Source: Candidatus Methanoperedens sp. (lineage in GTDB: Archaea; Halobacteriota; Methanosarcinia; Methanosarcinales; Methanoperedenaceae). From it: DNA of 44,756 nt. Both the position numbers and the translations under genes were made by a program. The stretch is from NCBI GenBank assembly GCA_028717345.1, contig JAQUNZ010000012.1:1-44756 (forward strand). The letters are read 5' to 3'. Shown here in pieces: positions 33,232-41,948 of this stretch (position 1 is the stretch's first letter; each line of letters begins with the position of its first letter). The notes under the pieces are model-generated. The model was given only the letters and a program-made list of their open reading frames with translations, did not search any database and was not told the origin of the DNA.

Positions 33232-34197
33232 TCACTCGTATCTGATCCTCGGATCAAGGTAGATGTATGCGATATCTGCAAGCAGGTTGAATAGAAGGGT
33301 CACAAAAGCGCCGATAAGGGTGACAGCCATAACAACCGAATAATCGTCCGCGAACACAGCTTTCAGGGACATCCATCCCAGTCCGGGTATCCCGAAAATA
33401 ACTTCGGTGATGTACGCTCCCCCGAAAACGATGCCGCTCATATCCAGCATAATTATCGTAATAACAGGCAGCATGGCATTGCGGAACACATGCTTTCCTA
33501 TGACGGTGCGCTCAGGCAGACCTTTGGCTCTTGCTGTCCTGACAAAGTCCTTTCCCATGTTCTCAAGCATGGCGCTTCTCACATACCTGCTGTACCCTGC
33601 CACCATCCCTGTGCCCAGGGTGAACACTGGAAGTGTGAGCGCATGCAGGTTCTCAAGTGAGAGCATGGGGAGGCTCGTGTCATAATAAGTCTTGAACCAG
33701 CCGAATTTCACTGAGAATATGAGAATTAGCATTATGCCCAGCCAGAAATGAGGTATGGAAATGCCGGCGAAAGAGAAAAAAGCAGCAATATGGTCGGCGC
33801 GGGAGTTCTTTTTTACAGCCGTGAACATGCCGAGTGATATCCCCAGCACGATGGCGAAAATGGAGCTTAAGAGAACTAGCTGGAAGGAATATATCCAGTG
33901 GGTTTTTATTAATTCCATCACAGGCATGGATGTCCCGAATGACCACCCCCAGTCGCCCTGCAGGAGCGAGGCGATGTAATTGAAATACTGCTCGTGCAGC
34001 GGTTTATCTATCCCGTACCGCGATTCGATGGCTGCCACGACCGCAGTAACATTATGCCCTGCTCCAAGACTTGCTATGTATTTGTCAGCAGGTGAATTTG
34101 GACCAAGCCTCATCAGGAAAAAGGCTGCTGTCATCACGCCCCATGCGATGAGGACAGCATGGAGAAGCCTTTTTGCGATGTAGGTTCGGAGGGACAT
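33232..34197 (-). CDS. oppB: oligopeptide-type ABC transporter permease (OppB-like)
   Basis: A 321-residue permease with an N-terminal helix (AVLIAWGVMTAAFFLMRLGP), typical of DppB/OppB, followed by several transmembrane helices and the coupling-loop sequence YVRSAMLENMGKDFVRTARA. It lies 4 nt after the substrate-binding protein gene and pairs with OppC. Confidence 0.93.
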   Translation of the reverse strand: MSLRTYIAKRLLHAVLIAWGVMTAAFFLMRLGPNSPADKYIASLGAGHNVTAVVAAIESRYGIDKPLHEQYFNYIASLLQGDWGWSFGTSMPVMELIKTHWIYSFQLVLLSSIFAIVLGISLGMFTAVKKNSRADHIAAFFSFAGISIPHFWLGIMLILIFSVKFGWFKTYYDTSLPMLSLENLHALTLPVFTLGTGMVAGYSRYVRSAMLENMGKDFVRTARAKGLPERTVIGKHVFRNAMLPVITIIMLDMSGIVFGGAYITEVIFGIPGLGWMSLKAVFADDYSVVMAVTLIGAFVTLLFNLLADIAYIYLDPRIRYE

Positions 34198-34201
34198 GCA
34201 T

Positions 34202-35983
34202 TTACCCGAAATACCACTCCATGTAATTATAATTCATATTGATCCCCGGTTCTATCCCCTTAACATCCGCCTTAAAAGCAATATTGGCGGTTGGGAACGT
34301 GAAAAAGTCGATCGGCTGGTCTTCTGAGAGGATCTTTGACAGCTCTGCATAAACCTCTTTTCTCACATTCTTATCCAGCGCCTCCTTTGAACGTGCTTTC
34401 TTGAACAGGGCATCGACCCGCGGATTGGAATAACCGTAGATATTCAGCCCGCCGTCAGTGGCGAAAAATATCTCGCTTCCCGACGGCTGCAGTAAATCAA
34501 CAAAATGTCCCGCAAGGATCAGGTCCCAGGGTTCCTCGCTCACAGCCCGCGCGCCGTTGTTGTTCCTGGGCTGCTGGTCACTGCCGGGGACTTTGTTCAT
34601 GTAATACTTGCGCAATTCCGTCTCCCATGGGACAAGCTTGATATCGACTTCAATTCCTATGTCCCCGAGCTCCTGCTTTACAAGGAAGGCTGTTGACTCA
34701 GCTACCTTGCTGCCCGTGTTCGTTATGAGCTTCAATTTTATTTTGGCGCCGTTCTTATCAACCAGTTTTATCTCCCCGTTCTCCCTTACGCCGTATCCGG
34801 CATCGAGCAGCATCTCTTTTGCTTTGTTCTTGTTGTAAAGATCGCCAAGTCCGAGCTTCAGGAGCCCGGTATCGTCATACCAGGGGGATGTTTTCGGGAT
34901 AAAGCTGTAAGCAGGTTCGCCAAAACCAAGTCTTACCTGCTGGATGATCTTTTCCTTGCCTATTGCCATCGTGAGCGCCTGGCGCACTTTTTTATCCTTA
35001 AGACCTGCCCATCCGTTATCCCGCATATTGTACTGCATCATCTGATACTGGCTTGTGGGAACAGTGAAAACCTGTACTGACGGCATTTCCTTGAACTTCT
35101 TGACCTGCTCAGGCTCAAGACCCGTGGATGTGATATCCCCGGCTTCCATCGCGGCATGGCGCGCCTCTGATGTCCCAAATATCTTGATAATGTACTCATC
35201 AAAATATGGCTCGCCTTTAACCTTACCTCCGTAATAATCCGGGTTGTGCTCCATCACTATCTTATCGTTCCTTATCCATTCCTTATACCTGTAAGGGCCA
35301 AGATTGCCTGTGTAAGAGAGATCATTAAGTTCAGGCGCCTGAGTAAATGTCTTGACATCACCCTCATATTTTGATGCGATATGTTTCGGATAAACATTGA
35401 GGTCGGTCACCGTGTACAGGAACTCAGGATTCACGGTCTTGCGGTGAATGGTGAACGTGGTCTCATTATCAACCCCCGGCTCAATAAAAACGCTCTTTCC
35501 GTCCACCTCTTCCTTCCAATCCCCTGCATAGCTATATGCCATCCAGTCAGCGAACATGAGATTCTTCATGGTATAAACAAAATCTTCCGAAGTTACAGGT
35601 TTACCGCCGCTCCATTCAAGGTCATCCCGCAATGTTACGGTATAGGATAAACCATCATCAGATACCTCAATGTCTTTTTTCATCCAGCGCAGGATTGTAT
35701 TGAAATTATTATCATATGTCATTAAACCATCAAGAGTAAGCCCTATGTAACCAAATGAAGTGGCATCTGAGGCAAGCAGCCAGTTCAGCGTCTCAGCATC
35801 CCCGCCAGATGAGCCTTCGATGAACTTTCCGCTTTTTCCTGGCGCGCCTGTTAAATTTGTTGATTGATTTTGCTCTTTTGCCTCTCTTTCAAGACATCCA
35901 GATAGCCCTATTCCCGCGGACAGGAGCGCCGCCCTGCCGCACATGCCTACGAACCGCCGCCTGCTGAGTCTCCAGTTGTTTAT
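34202..35983 (-). CDS. oppA: Tat-exported lipoprotein, family 5 solute-binding protein of ABC transporter
   Basis: The substrate-binding component of the importer, family SBP_bac_5 (peptide/nickel). The earliest ATG is at 35944, but the frame is open upstream and gives NNWRLSRRRFVG before it. Together with AALLSAGIGLSGC this is a complete twin-arginine signal (SRRRFVG) ending in a lipobox. The only start in reach is an ATA (35981-35983) placed 7 nt after GGAGG. The mature protein has SBP_5 landmarks: DGLMTYDNNFNTILRWM, DDGLSYTVTLRDDLEWSGG, VRQALTMAIGKEKIIQQ. The ligand could be peptides or a metal complex; the motifs do not decide. Confidence 0.88.
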   Translation of the reverse strand: MNNWRLSRRRFVGMCGRAALLSAGIGLSGCLEREAKEQNQSTNLTGAPGKSGKFIEGSSGGDAETLNWLLASDATSFGYIGLTLDGLMTYDNNFNTILRWMKKDIEVSDDGLSYTVTLRDDLEWSGGKPVTSEDFVYTMKNLMFADWMAYSYAGDWKEEVDGKSVFIEPGVDNETTFTIHRKTVNPEFLYTVTDLNVYPKHIASKYEGDVKTFTQAPELNDLSYTGNLGPYRYKEWIRNDKIVMEHNPDYYGGKVKGEPYFDEYIIKIFGTSEARHAAMEAGDITSTGLEPEQVKKFKEMPSVQVFTVPTSQYQMMQYNMRDNGWAGLKDKKVRQALTMAIGKEKIIQQVRLGFGEPAYSFIPKTSPWYDDTGLLKLGLGDLYNKNKAKEMLLDAGYGVRENGEIKLVDKNGAKIKLKLITNTGSKVAESTAFLVKQELGDIGIEVDIKLVPWETELRKYYMNKVPGSDQQPRNNNGARAVSEEPWDLILAGHFVDLLQPSGSEIFFATDGGLNIYGYSNPRVDALFKKARSKEALDKNVRKEVYAELSKILSEDQPIDFFTFPTANIAFKADVKGIEPGINMNYNYMEWYFG

Positions 35984-36078
35984 ATAAATTCCTCCCGATC
36001 GCTATGATAGATATTATTCCATGAATGTGGGCATGGGGTAGATAAAACTCGCGGCATGGCGTAAAAAATCACATCTCA

Positions 36079-36138
36079 GTTAATGAAGAAGCAGGGGGTA
36101 TCTGCAAAGAAATTGAGGAGAAACTCAGGCAAACCTGA
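36079..36138 (+). pseudogene. relic of DUF362 gene 3' end
   Basis: This stretch reads VNEEAGGICKEIEEKLRQT followed by TGA, nearly identical to the C-terminus of the DUF362 protein at 29457-30368. Upstream of about 36079 the similarity fades and a stop lies at 36043-36045, so only the tail remains. It ends against the stop codon of the cyclophilin gene. It is the right-hand copy of a 61-bp direct repeat bracketing the opp operon. Confidence 0.85.
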
Positions 36139-36681
36139 TCATGTCTCTCCTATCGTCACCTTTAGCATCTTATCACCCTTTGTGATCTTTTCCACCACTT
36201 CCTGACCCTCTATGACCTGTCCGAAAATAGCATATTTCCCGTCAAGGAATTTTGCATCCTCAAGAACTATGTAGAACTGTGAGCTTGCACTGTTGGGGTC
36301 ATTAGAGCGCGCCATGGCTACAGCCCCCTTTTTATGAGTCAGGGCTGGAGCAATCTCAAGAGGTATGGTCTTTCCCGAACCGCCTGTGCCGTCTCCCTTC
36401 GGATCGCCGCCCTGTATCACGAATCCAGGCTCAACCCTGTGGAACGTCAGCCCGTCATAGAATCCTTTCTGCGCAAGTTCAATGAAATTCTTTGTGGTAA
36501 TGGGGGCTTCTTTTTCATAGAGTTCGAACTTGATAGTCCCTTTTTCAGTTTCAATGACAGCCACTCTGTTCTTTCCAGTTTCACCGGATGCAGAGGCGTC
36601 AGATTGCGGTTTGCTGCCTATGCATCCGAGGGTGATCGAAACAAGTATGATCAGTAATATCAAGATGTTTTTTATTTTCAT
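36139..36681 (-). CDS. lipoprotein peptidyl-prolyl isomerase (cyclophilin type)
   Basis: A 180-residue cyclophilin with an N-terminal signal and lipobox ([12 protein letters not shown]), so probably attached to the outer face of the membrane and assisting folding of exported proteins. Cyclophilin motifs are [53 protein letters not shown] and FGQVIEG. The catalytic Arg in FHRV is present. It is a small single-domain bacterial-like form. Confidence 0.94.
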   Translation of the reverse strand: MKIKNILILLIILVSITLGCIGSKPQSDASASGETGKNRVAVIETEKGTIKFELYEKEAPITTKNFIELAQKGFYDGLTFHRVEPGFVIQGGDPKGDGTGGSGKTIPLEIAPALTHKKGAVAMARSNDPNSASSQFYIVLEDAKFLDGKYAIFGQVIEGQEVVEKITKGDKMLKVTIGET

Positions 36682-36739
36682 AATATAACATTTTTACCCA
36701 AAAGTAATTAACCAATAATAAATGTTATGGAAAGGAGTA

Positions 36740-37966
36740 TTACCTTTCAGGCAGTATTTTCCGGTGTTCATCTATAATGAACCCGACAAAATCACTTACA
36801 TCCGACTCTCTTCCTTTCTCAAGAAGGTTGAAATATTCATATTTTCGTTCAGGGTCAAAAGCAAATATAGGGTATCCACTCTTTAGCAATATGAAAGAAT
36901 GAATAAGTCTTGCAGCTCTGCCATTACCATCTTTGAATGGGTGGATCGAAACAAACAGGAAGTGGAATATCGAACCAAGTATGAGGGGATGAATGTGGTT
37001 TTTGTTGAGATGATAAAAACTCATCAGGGAACTCATCAAGTATTCGATCTCTGAATTTGTCGAGGGTAATTTTAATTTAGAACCCACAATTCTTTTTGTT
37101 GATGTGGCAAAGAACATCCCTGCTTCTTTTATCAATCCGAACATCAGTATCTGATGAGTGGTTTTAATAAAGTCAATATGCAGGTCCGTATCTTTATACA
37201 CTTCTATAATTAGATCAAGGGCATCTTTCGTGTTTTTGATCTCGATTATTTCCTTAGGAGTGAGGTTGGTGGGAAGGTCATTAATGATGCGTTCAACATC
37301 TTCATTCGACGCCGTGTTCCCTTCTGTAACTGTTGAAGAATAAATGTGAAGTTTTATGAGTTTTTCCAAAATCTCTCTTGATCCTGTGATATCTCTATTG
37401 GCATCCATATTGGAGATAGGATATTTGAATTTGCTATGTATGTCTGGAACTGGCAGACCTTTCATTGTCAGATACCACAGCGTTAAATCGTTAACAAGGA
37501 ACTCAAAAATAATTGGTTTTTGCTGTATCCTACGAATGAACCGGCTATCGATGAGATTACTTATGAACTTCCTGATGGTTTTTGCAGACATTCTGGAATT
37601 TTTTATAAGTTCCTCATTGGTTATATTTTTAAATTTCAGAATATTAAGGATCAGGGTTTCTGTTTTGGGATTCAGGATATTATTGTAGTCTATCCCTTCT
37701 TTTTTGCACCAGAGAAGGAAAGAGAGGTGATTGATGAGTGAATCATTGTCCAGATTCAAAGCGTATATGTAACCTCTTGCAGCCGATATGGGTATTTTCA
37801 AAACAAGATCATTATCTATCAATTCCCGCAAATTCCTGTATAATATTTGTTTGTTCAGGTCTTCAAACAGGATGTTTCCCCGGAGGATTTTTTCAAGATC
37901 GTTGAATGTAATTGGGTCGTTGAAATGTAAATATATCAGTATATCATATTTGCCGGGTGTGGACAT
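36740..37966 (-). CDS. Fic family protein with winged-helix N-terminus
   Basis: A 408-residue predicted AMP-transferase (or other nucleotidyl modifier). The Fic motif HPFKDGNGR is intact at residues 342-350, including the catalytic His. An inhibitory-helix motif STVTEG at 211-216 (S/T-x-x-x-E-G) indicates the self-inhibited class with the inhibitory helix N-terminal to the Fic domain. Residues 1-70 (DPITFNDLEKILRGNILFED) and about 100-150 (TNEELIKNSRMSAKTIRKFI) look like winged helices, as expected for a DNA-binding Fic protein. An 18-bp inverted repeat surrounds its start codon and is a likely autoregulatory site. Confidence 0.92.
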   Translation of the reverse strand: MSTPGKYDILIYLHFNDPITFNDLEKILRGNILFEDLNKQILYRNLRELIDNDLVLKIPISAARGYIYALNLDNDSLINHLSFLLWCKKEGIDYNNILNPKTETLILNILKFKNITNEELIKNSRMSAKTIRKFISNLIDSRFIRRIQQKPIIFEFLVNDLTLWYLTMKGLPVPDIHSKFKYPISNMDANRDITGSREILEKLIKLHIYSSTVTEGNTASNEDVERIINDLPTNLTPKEIIEIKNTKDALDLIIEVYKDTDLHIDFIKTTHQILMFGLIKEAGMFFATSTKRIVGSKLKLPSTNSEIEYLMSSLMSFYHLNKNHIHPLILGSIFHFLFVSIHPFKDGNGRAARLIHSFILLKSGYPIFAFDPERKYEYFNLLEKGRESDVSDFVGFIIDEHRKILPER

Positions 37967-37994
37967 ATGTGGTAATTATGATATACTGATATAT
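37931..37994 (-). promoter_or_regulatory. 18-bp inverted repeat around fic start codon
   Basis: ATATATCAGTATATCATA (37931-37948, inside the coding region) and TATGATATACTGATATAT (37977-37994) are perfect reverse complements, 28 nt apart, with the ATG (37964-37966) between them. The distal arm overlaps a TATA-like TTTATATAT on the minus strand, so binding there would block transcription initiation. Confidence 0.65.
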
Positions 37995-38075
37995 AAAGTA
38001 AATACATTTTAGTTTATTAAAATTCCTTTTATGCGGTAAATAAGTAATACTTTGATAGAAAACGCATTTATTAAC

Positions 38076-38330
38076 TCACTTCTCCTCTTTCTTCTCTTCT
38101 TTTGCCATCTCCTGATCCATCTTGTAATCGTCGTAGCCCATCCATGCCACGATCAATCCTACGAACAGGAGGAAGAGACCGATTGAGCCCTCTATTAAAA
38201 CCAGAAGTTCATTCCAGAAACCCGCGAAATACCCTGGTATTCCGCTATACCATACTACTCCAGCTACCAATATTACTATTCCTATAAGCATTTTTAATAT
38301 ATTTCCAGCCGATGACATATTATCACCCAT
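38076..38330 (-). CDS. small membrane protein with two helices
   Basis: An 84-residue protein with two predicted transmembrane segments (MLIGIVILVAGVVWYSGIPG and IGLFLLFVGLIVAWMGYDD) and a very charged C-terminus ending in KEEKKEEK. I do not recognise the family. It is divergent from the DUF151 nuclease gene. Confidence 0.7.
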   Translation of the reverse strand: MGDNMSSAGNILKMLIGIVILVAGVVWYSGIPGYFAGFWNELLVLIEGSIGLFLLFVGLIVAWMGYDDYKMDQEMAKEEKKEEK

Positions 38331-38410
38331 CTTTAATTCATTTACTCTATATTAAGTTTTTTTATAATCCACAGGAAAACTTATTACCCCAATCATTAAT
38401 AGTAATTACA

Positions 38411-38866
38411 ATGAACGGAACAATCTCACAGGTTTCAATAAAAGGCGTATATCTCCTTGAAAAGAACAACGGTCCGGTTCCTCTTGTGCTTCTTGAAGAT
38501 GAAGCAAAACGTATCATGCCTATATATATTGGATTATCTGAAGCTATTTCAATAAATTCAGCTATAAATCACGAAATCCCGCCAAGACCAATGACACATG
38601 ACCTTTTCATATCTCTGCTTGAACAAACATGTTCCCAGGTAGATGATATTTTGATAGATGAACTAAAAGATGGGGTCTATTTTGCCAGATTGTGTATTTC
38701 TATGGATGGAAGGCAATTCGAGGTAGATGCAAGACCAAGCGACTGCATCGCGATAGCGCTTCGCTGCCGCGCGCCTATCCACGTCAGGGACAGCATAATC
38801 AGCGAAGTGGCGATCGATAAACAGGAGATAGAAGGGATCATGTCCCTTGAAAGCTATCTTTCGTGA
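38411..38866 (+). CDS. bifunctional nuclease family protein (DUF151)
   Basis: A protein of about 151 residues in the DUF151 family: ISQVSIKGVYLLEK, then LEDEAKRIMPIYIGLSEAIS and RPMTHDLFISLL, and the highly typical DARPSDCIAIALRCRAPIHV. Plant and bacterial homologues have DNase/RNase activity; the archaeal role is not known. ATG 38411 starts at the conserved N-terminus. xseA follows about 60 nt later in the same direction. Confidence 0.9.
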   Translation: MNGTISQVSIKGVYLLEKNNGPVPLVLLEDEAKRIMPIYIGLSEAISINSAINHEIPPRPMTHDLFISLLEQTCSQVDDILIDELKDGVYFARLCISMDGRQFEVDARPSDCIAIALRCRAPIHVRDSIISEVAIDKQEIEGIMSLESYLS

Positions 38867-38884
38867 ACCTAATAGTTTCACACC

Positions 38885-38904
38885 GCTATCGCAAAGCAGA
38901 TAGC
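38885..38904 (+). other. short hairpin between DUF151 gene and xseA
   Basis: GCTATC and GATAGC are separated by 8 nt. It could attenuate transcription into xseA or be incidental; no strong T-tract follows. Confidence 0.25.
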
Positions 38905-38927
38905 AGACAAAAGCTATTTTGAATAAT

Positions 38928-40145
38928 ATGTCAGGTGATCAAAAGGGTATCTATACAGTACATGAATTCACCCTTGCTGTAAAAGGAATACTTACAGGAG
39001 GGCAGTTCAATGACGTCTGGATACGGGGTGAGATATCAAATTTCAAGAACCATACATCAGGTCACCGGTATTTTACGCTCAAAGACAAAAACAGCTCCCT
39101 CCAATGCGTGATGTTCAAATGGCATGGACAAAACCTCAGGTTCGAACTGGAACACGGTATGAAAGTGCTTATTCTTGGAGACCTGGACGTTTATGAGCAA
39201 AGAGGTCAGTACCAGCTGAAAGTAAGAGCCATTAGACCTGATGGGATAGGAGAACTCTACAAGGCTTTCGAGCAATTGAAAAATAAACTGGCAATGGAAG
39301 GGCTGTTCTCTCCTGAACATAAGAAAGCTCTGCCGCGGTTCCCAAAAAAGATAGGTATCGCGACATCTGAAACCGGGGCTGTGCTTCATGATATCCTGAC
39401 TGTCCTTAAGAGAAGATACCCGGTTAGCGTATTGTTCATTCCTACAATGATGCAGGGAGAATCTGCCGCAGGAAGCATTGTTCATTCTATTGAACTTCTC
39501 AATCGAACTGATGTTGATCTGATGATCCTGGGAAGGGGGGGCGGCTCGCTGGAAGACCTGTGGGCGTTCAACGAAGAGATAGTTGCGCGGGCGATCTTTA
39601 ATTCAAAGCTTACGATCATATCAGCAGTAGGGCATGAGACCGATTTCACAATTGCTGATTTTGTGGCAGATATCCGCGCCCCCACGCCATCTGCTGCAGC
39701 TGAGATAGCAGTCCCTGACAGGCAGGAACTCTATAATCAGGTGATGAGGTTAAGGGAATTATTGATCGAAAGGCAGCGCCGTAATATCCACGACAGTTCT
39801 CTTCGAATTGATGAACTCAGAAGGTCAGTTGACCCTCGTTTATACAGGGAAAAGCTTTCTGATCATATGCAGTATCTCGATGACCTGGCGCAGCGTCAGG
39901 TTCTCAGTATAGAGAGATTGCTTGAAACAAGAACCTCGCAGTTCGGGGCATGCACAGGTAAACTTGATGCTGTAAGCCCGCTTCGGACTCTTTCGAGAGG
40001 TTACAGCATAGCAATAAAATACCCTGAAAAAACACTTGTTCAATGGATCAGCGAAGTGGAAAAGAACGATGTAATACAGATCCTTGTAAATGATGGAAAG
40101 ATCAAATGTTGTGTAAATGATAAAGAGGAATGCAAATGGAAATGA
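38928..40145 (+). CDS. xseA: exodeoxyribonuclease VII large subunit
   Basis: Catalytic subunit of the single-strand exonuclease VII, mostly a bacterial enzyme. It has the N-terminal OB domain (DVWIRGEISNFKNHTSGHRY, then YFTLKDKNSSLQCVMFK) and the catalytic core with IGIATSETGAVLHDIL, LMILGRGGGSLEDLWAFNEE, AVGHETDFTIADFVADIRAP and PTPSAAAE. A helical domain follows, and RTLSRGYSIAIK ends the protein. It is complete at about 405 residues. A TTG at 38919 is an alternative start. It overlaps xseB by about 10 nt. Confidence 0.96.
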   Translation: MSGDQKGIYTVHEFTLAVKGILTGGQFNDVWIRGEISNFKNHTSGHRYFTLKDKNSSLQCVMFKWHGQNLRFELEHGMKVLILGDLDVYEQRGQYQLKVRAIRPDGIGELYKAFEQLKNKLAMEGLFSPEHKKALPRFPKKIGIATSETGAVLHDILTVLKRRYPVSVLFIPTMMQGESAAGSIVHSIELLNRTDVDLMILGRGGGSLEDLWAFNEEIVARAIFNSKLTIISAVGHETDFTIADFVADIRAPTPSAAAEIAVPDRQELYNQVMRLRELLIERQRRNIHDSSLRIDELRRSVDPRLYREKLSDHMQYLDDLAQRQVLSIERLLETRTSQFGACTGKLDAVSPLRTLSRGYSIAIKYPEKTLVQWISEVEKNDVIQILVNDGKIKCCVNDKEECKWK

Positions 40146-40354
40146 ACTTTGAAGATAAGCTTTCAGAACTTGAAACGATCGTAGAGAAACTTGAGAAGGG
40201 GCAGCTTCCGCTTGAGGAGAGCCTTGAACTTTTTGAGCATGCGATAACTCTGTCAAGAGAATGCAATAACATGCTAAAAAGCGCAAAGCAAAAAGTGGAA
40301 AAATTAATAGAAGAAGATAACGATTTAAGATCTGAAGAAATGAGCCTTAACTGA
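40136..40354 (+). CDS. xseB: exodeoxyribonuclease VII small subunit
   Basis: A protein of about 72 residues forming the small helical subunit: MNFEDKLSELETIVEKLEKG, then LPLEESLELFEHAITLSREC. This matches the family signature closely. GAGG lies 7 nt before ATG 40136; ATG 40130 is also in frame. It is coupled to xseA by overlap and its end overlaps the end of trkA on the other strand by 8 nt. Confidence 0.95.
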   Translation: MEMNFEDKLSELETIVEKLEKGQLPLEESLELFEHAITLSRECNNMLKSAKQKVEKLIEEDNDLRSEEMSLN

Positions 40355-41675
40355 ACAGATCTTCAACAGCAGGAAGCGCTGAAGGCAATGTGAAGATAAC
40401 CACTTTGTCATCAGGAAGGATCATATGATTGCCTCCTGGTATGATCACCTCCACATTTCTCACAATTGCGCTTACAATTGCGCCGCGGGGGAATCGCACG
40501 TCCTTGAGTTTTTTATTTAATATCTTTGAGCCTTTTTTGGCAGTCAATTCAATGATCTTTCCCTTCTCTCCTTCAATAGGAACAAGAGATTCTATGCCGA
40601 TCCCCATGGTGAATTTCAAGACCTCGTTGACCGTAGCCTGGATTGGGCTGATAGCCACATCAACACCAACTATCTCGAACAACTCCGCATAATCAGGGCG
40701 ATCTGCCCTTGCAATTGCCTTTTTCGCCCCGAGCCTTTTTGCAAGAAGCGCGCATAACAGGTTCTTCTCATCGCTATTTGTGACTGATATGACCGCATCC
40801 ATAGAACCGATGTTTTCTTCTTTCATCAGGGAGATATCTGTTCCATCCCCATTAATAACAAGGACATTTGGAAGCACCTGAGCCAGTTCTTCGCATTTTT
40901 TCTTGTTTATTTCAATAACTGTCAATTTGAAATCTTTCTTATCAAGGAGTTTGATAAGATAATATCCTACTTTTCCTCCTCCCACCACAGCTATCTTTCC
41001 AGAGTTCTTCTTTGTTTCTTCGAACAGCTTTCTCGTACCATCTACGGCTTCAGGTTTCCCCACAAGCACTACCCTGTCATCCTTCTGGATGACGTCATCT
41101 CCATGCGGTATCATCAGTTTGGAACCCCTGAAGATCGCCGACATCAGACAGCATTCAGGGAGATTTGATTCTGAAAGTTTCTTTCCAACAAGCAGGTTCT
41201 GATCTCCTACCTTGAATTCCATCATTTTGATCTTCCCGCCAACAAAATCCTCCACATTTATAGCTTCAGGAATAGAGAGGATCTGGTTGATCTCTGAAGC
41301 AAGTGACAGCTCAGGACAGACCATTGCGTTCATCCCGATGGTTTGGCGTACAGATACCGGTCTGTCGATATAGTCTGGATTGCTGACGCGAGCGATGGTC
41401 TTAACTTTATCGTTCAGTATCTTTGAAGCCATGCAGGCTACAATATTAACCTCATCCACTCCTGTTACTGCAACTACAAGTTCTGACTTTTCAATATTCG
41501 CCTTTTTGAGCAGTTTAATGTCAGCCCCGTTCCCCTGAATGACCTGGACATCCAATTGCCTTGCCCTGTTGCAGACTCCTTCATCTTTCTCTATAATAAA
41601 TACATCATTATCCCTGCATAGCGTCTTTGCTACATGATATCCTACTTCGCCTGCACCAATAATTATTATCCGCAT
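40347..41675 (-). CDS. trkA: TrkA-type K+ uptake regulator with two RCK domains
   Basis: A 442-residue cytoplasmic ring subunit that binds NAD(H) or ATP and gates a Trk/Ktr potassium channel. It has two Rossmann RCK_N domains (IIIGAGEVGYHVAKTLC and IAVVGGGKVGYYLIKLL), each followed by an RCK_C domain (MMEFKVGDQNLLVGKKLSES; IELTAKKGSKILNKKLKDV). RCK_C domains are known c-di-AMP sensors in several systems, which connects to dacZ in this window. No trkH lies here; the channel subunit must be elsewhere. Confidence 0.95.
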   Translation of the reverse strand: MRIIIIGAGEVGYHVAKTLCRDNDVFIIEKDEGVCNRARQLDVQVIQGNGADIKLLKKANIEKSELVVAVTGVDEVNIVACMASKILNDKVKTIARVSNPDYIDRPVSVRQTIGMNAMVCPELSLASEINQILSIPEAINVEDFVGGKIKMMEFKVGDQNLLVGKKLSESNLPECCLMSAIFRGSKLMIPHGDDVIQKDDRVVLVGKPEAVDGTRKLFEETKKNSGKIAVVGGGKVGYYLIKLLDKKDFKLTVIEINKKKCEELAQVLPNVLVINGDGTDISLMKEENIGSMDAVISVTNSDEKNLLCALLAKRLGAKKAIARADRPDYAELFEIVGVDVAISPIQATVNEVLKFTMGIGIESLVPIEGEKGKIIELTAKKGSKILNKKLKDVRFPRGAIVSAIVRNVEVIIPGGNHMILPDDKVVIFTLPSALPAVEDLFS

Positions 41676-41713
41676 ATTGTCCAGTTTTTCGCCAGATCAA
41701 TTTAATTAATAAT

Positions 41714-41935
41714 TTAATCTTCCAGCAATTTCTTCCCCTTTATAAAACCAAATACCGATGCAGCGGCTATTATCAATACAATAATGATCAGGGCTATGCT
41801 TGATGTAGTAGTTCGTTCTAAATTATGCAGGATAAGACGGTAGAGAAGGTCAGCTGTCCATATGCCCACTATGAGTCCCATGAACCCGAATACAACTGCA
41901 TATCCAGAATTTTTAATTATGTCTGATATTGTCAT
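41714..41935 (-). CDS. small membrane protein with two helices
   Basis: A 73-residue protein with two hydrophobic segments (GYAVVFGFMGLIVGIWTADL and IALIIIVLIIAAASVFGFI) and a C-terminal KGKKLLED. I do not recognise the family. It lies 38 nt upstream of trkA on the same strand, so it may be cotranscribed and membrane-associated with K+ transport, but that is only inference. Confidence 0.7.
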   Translation of the reverse strand: MTISDIIKNSGYAVVFGFMGLIVGIWTADLLYRLILHNLERTTTSSIALIIIVLIIAAASVFGFIKGKKLLED

Positions 41936-41948
41936 AATATTGTATGGA

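Noticed and set aside
36079-36139. Transposon terminal repeat
   Set aside because: The repeated 61 nt are coding sequence of the DUF362 gene in direct orientation; no transposase or inverted ends are present around opp.
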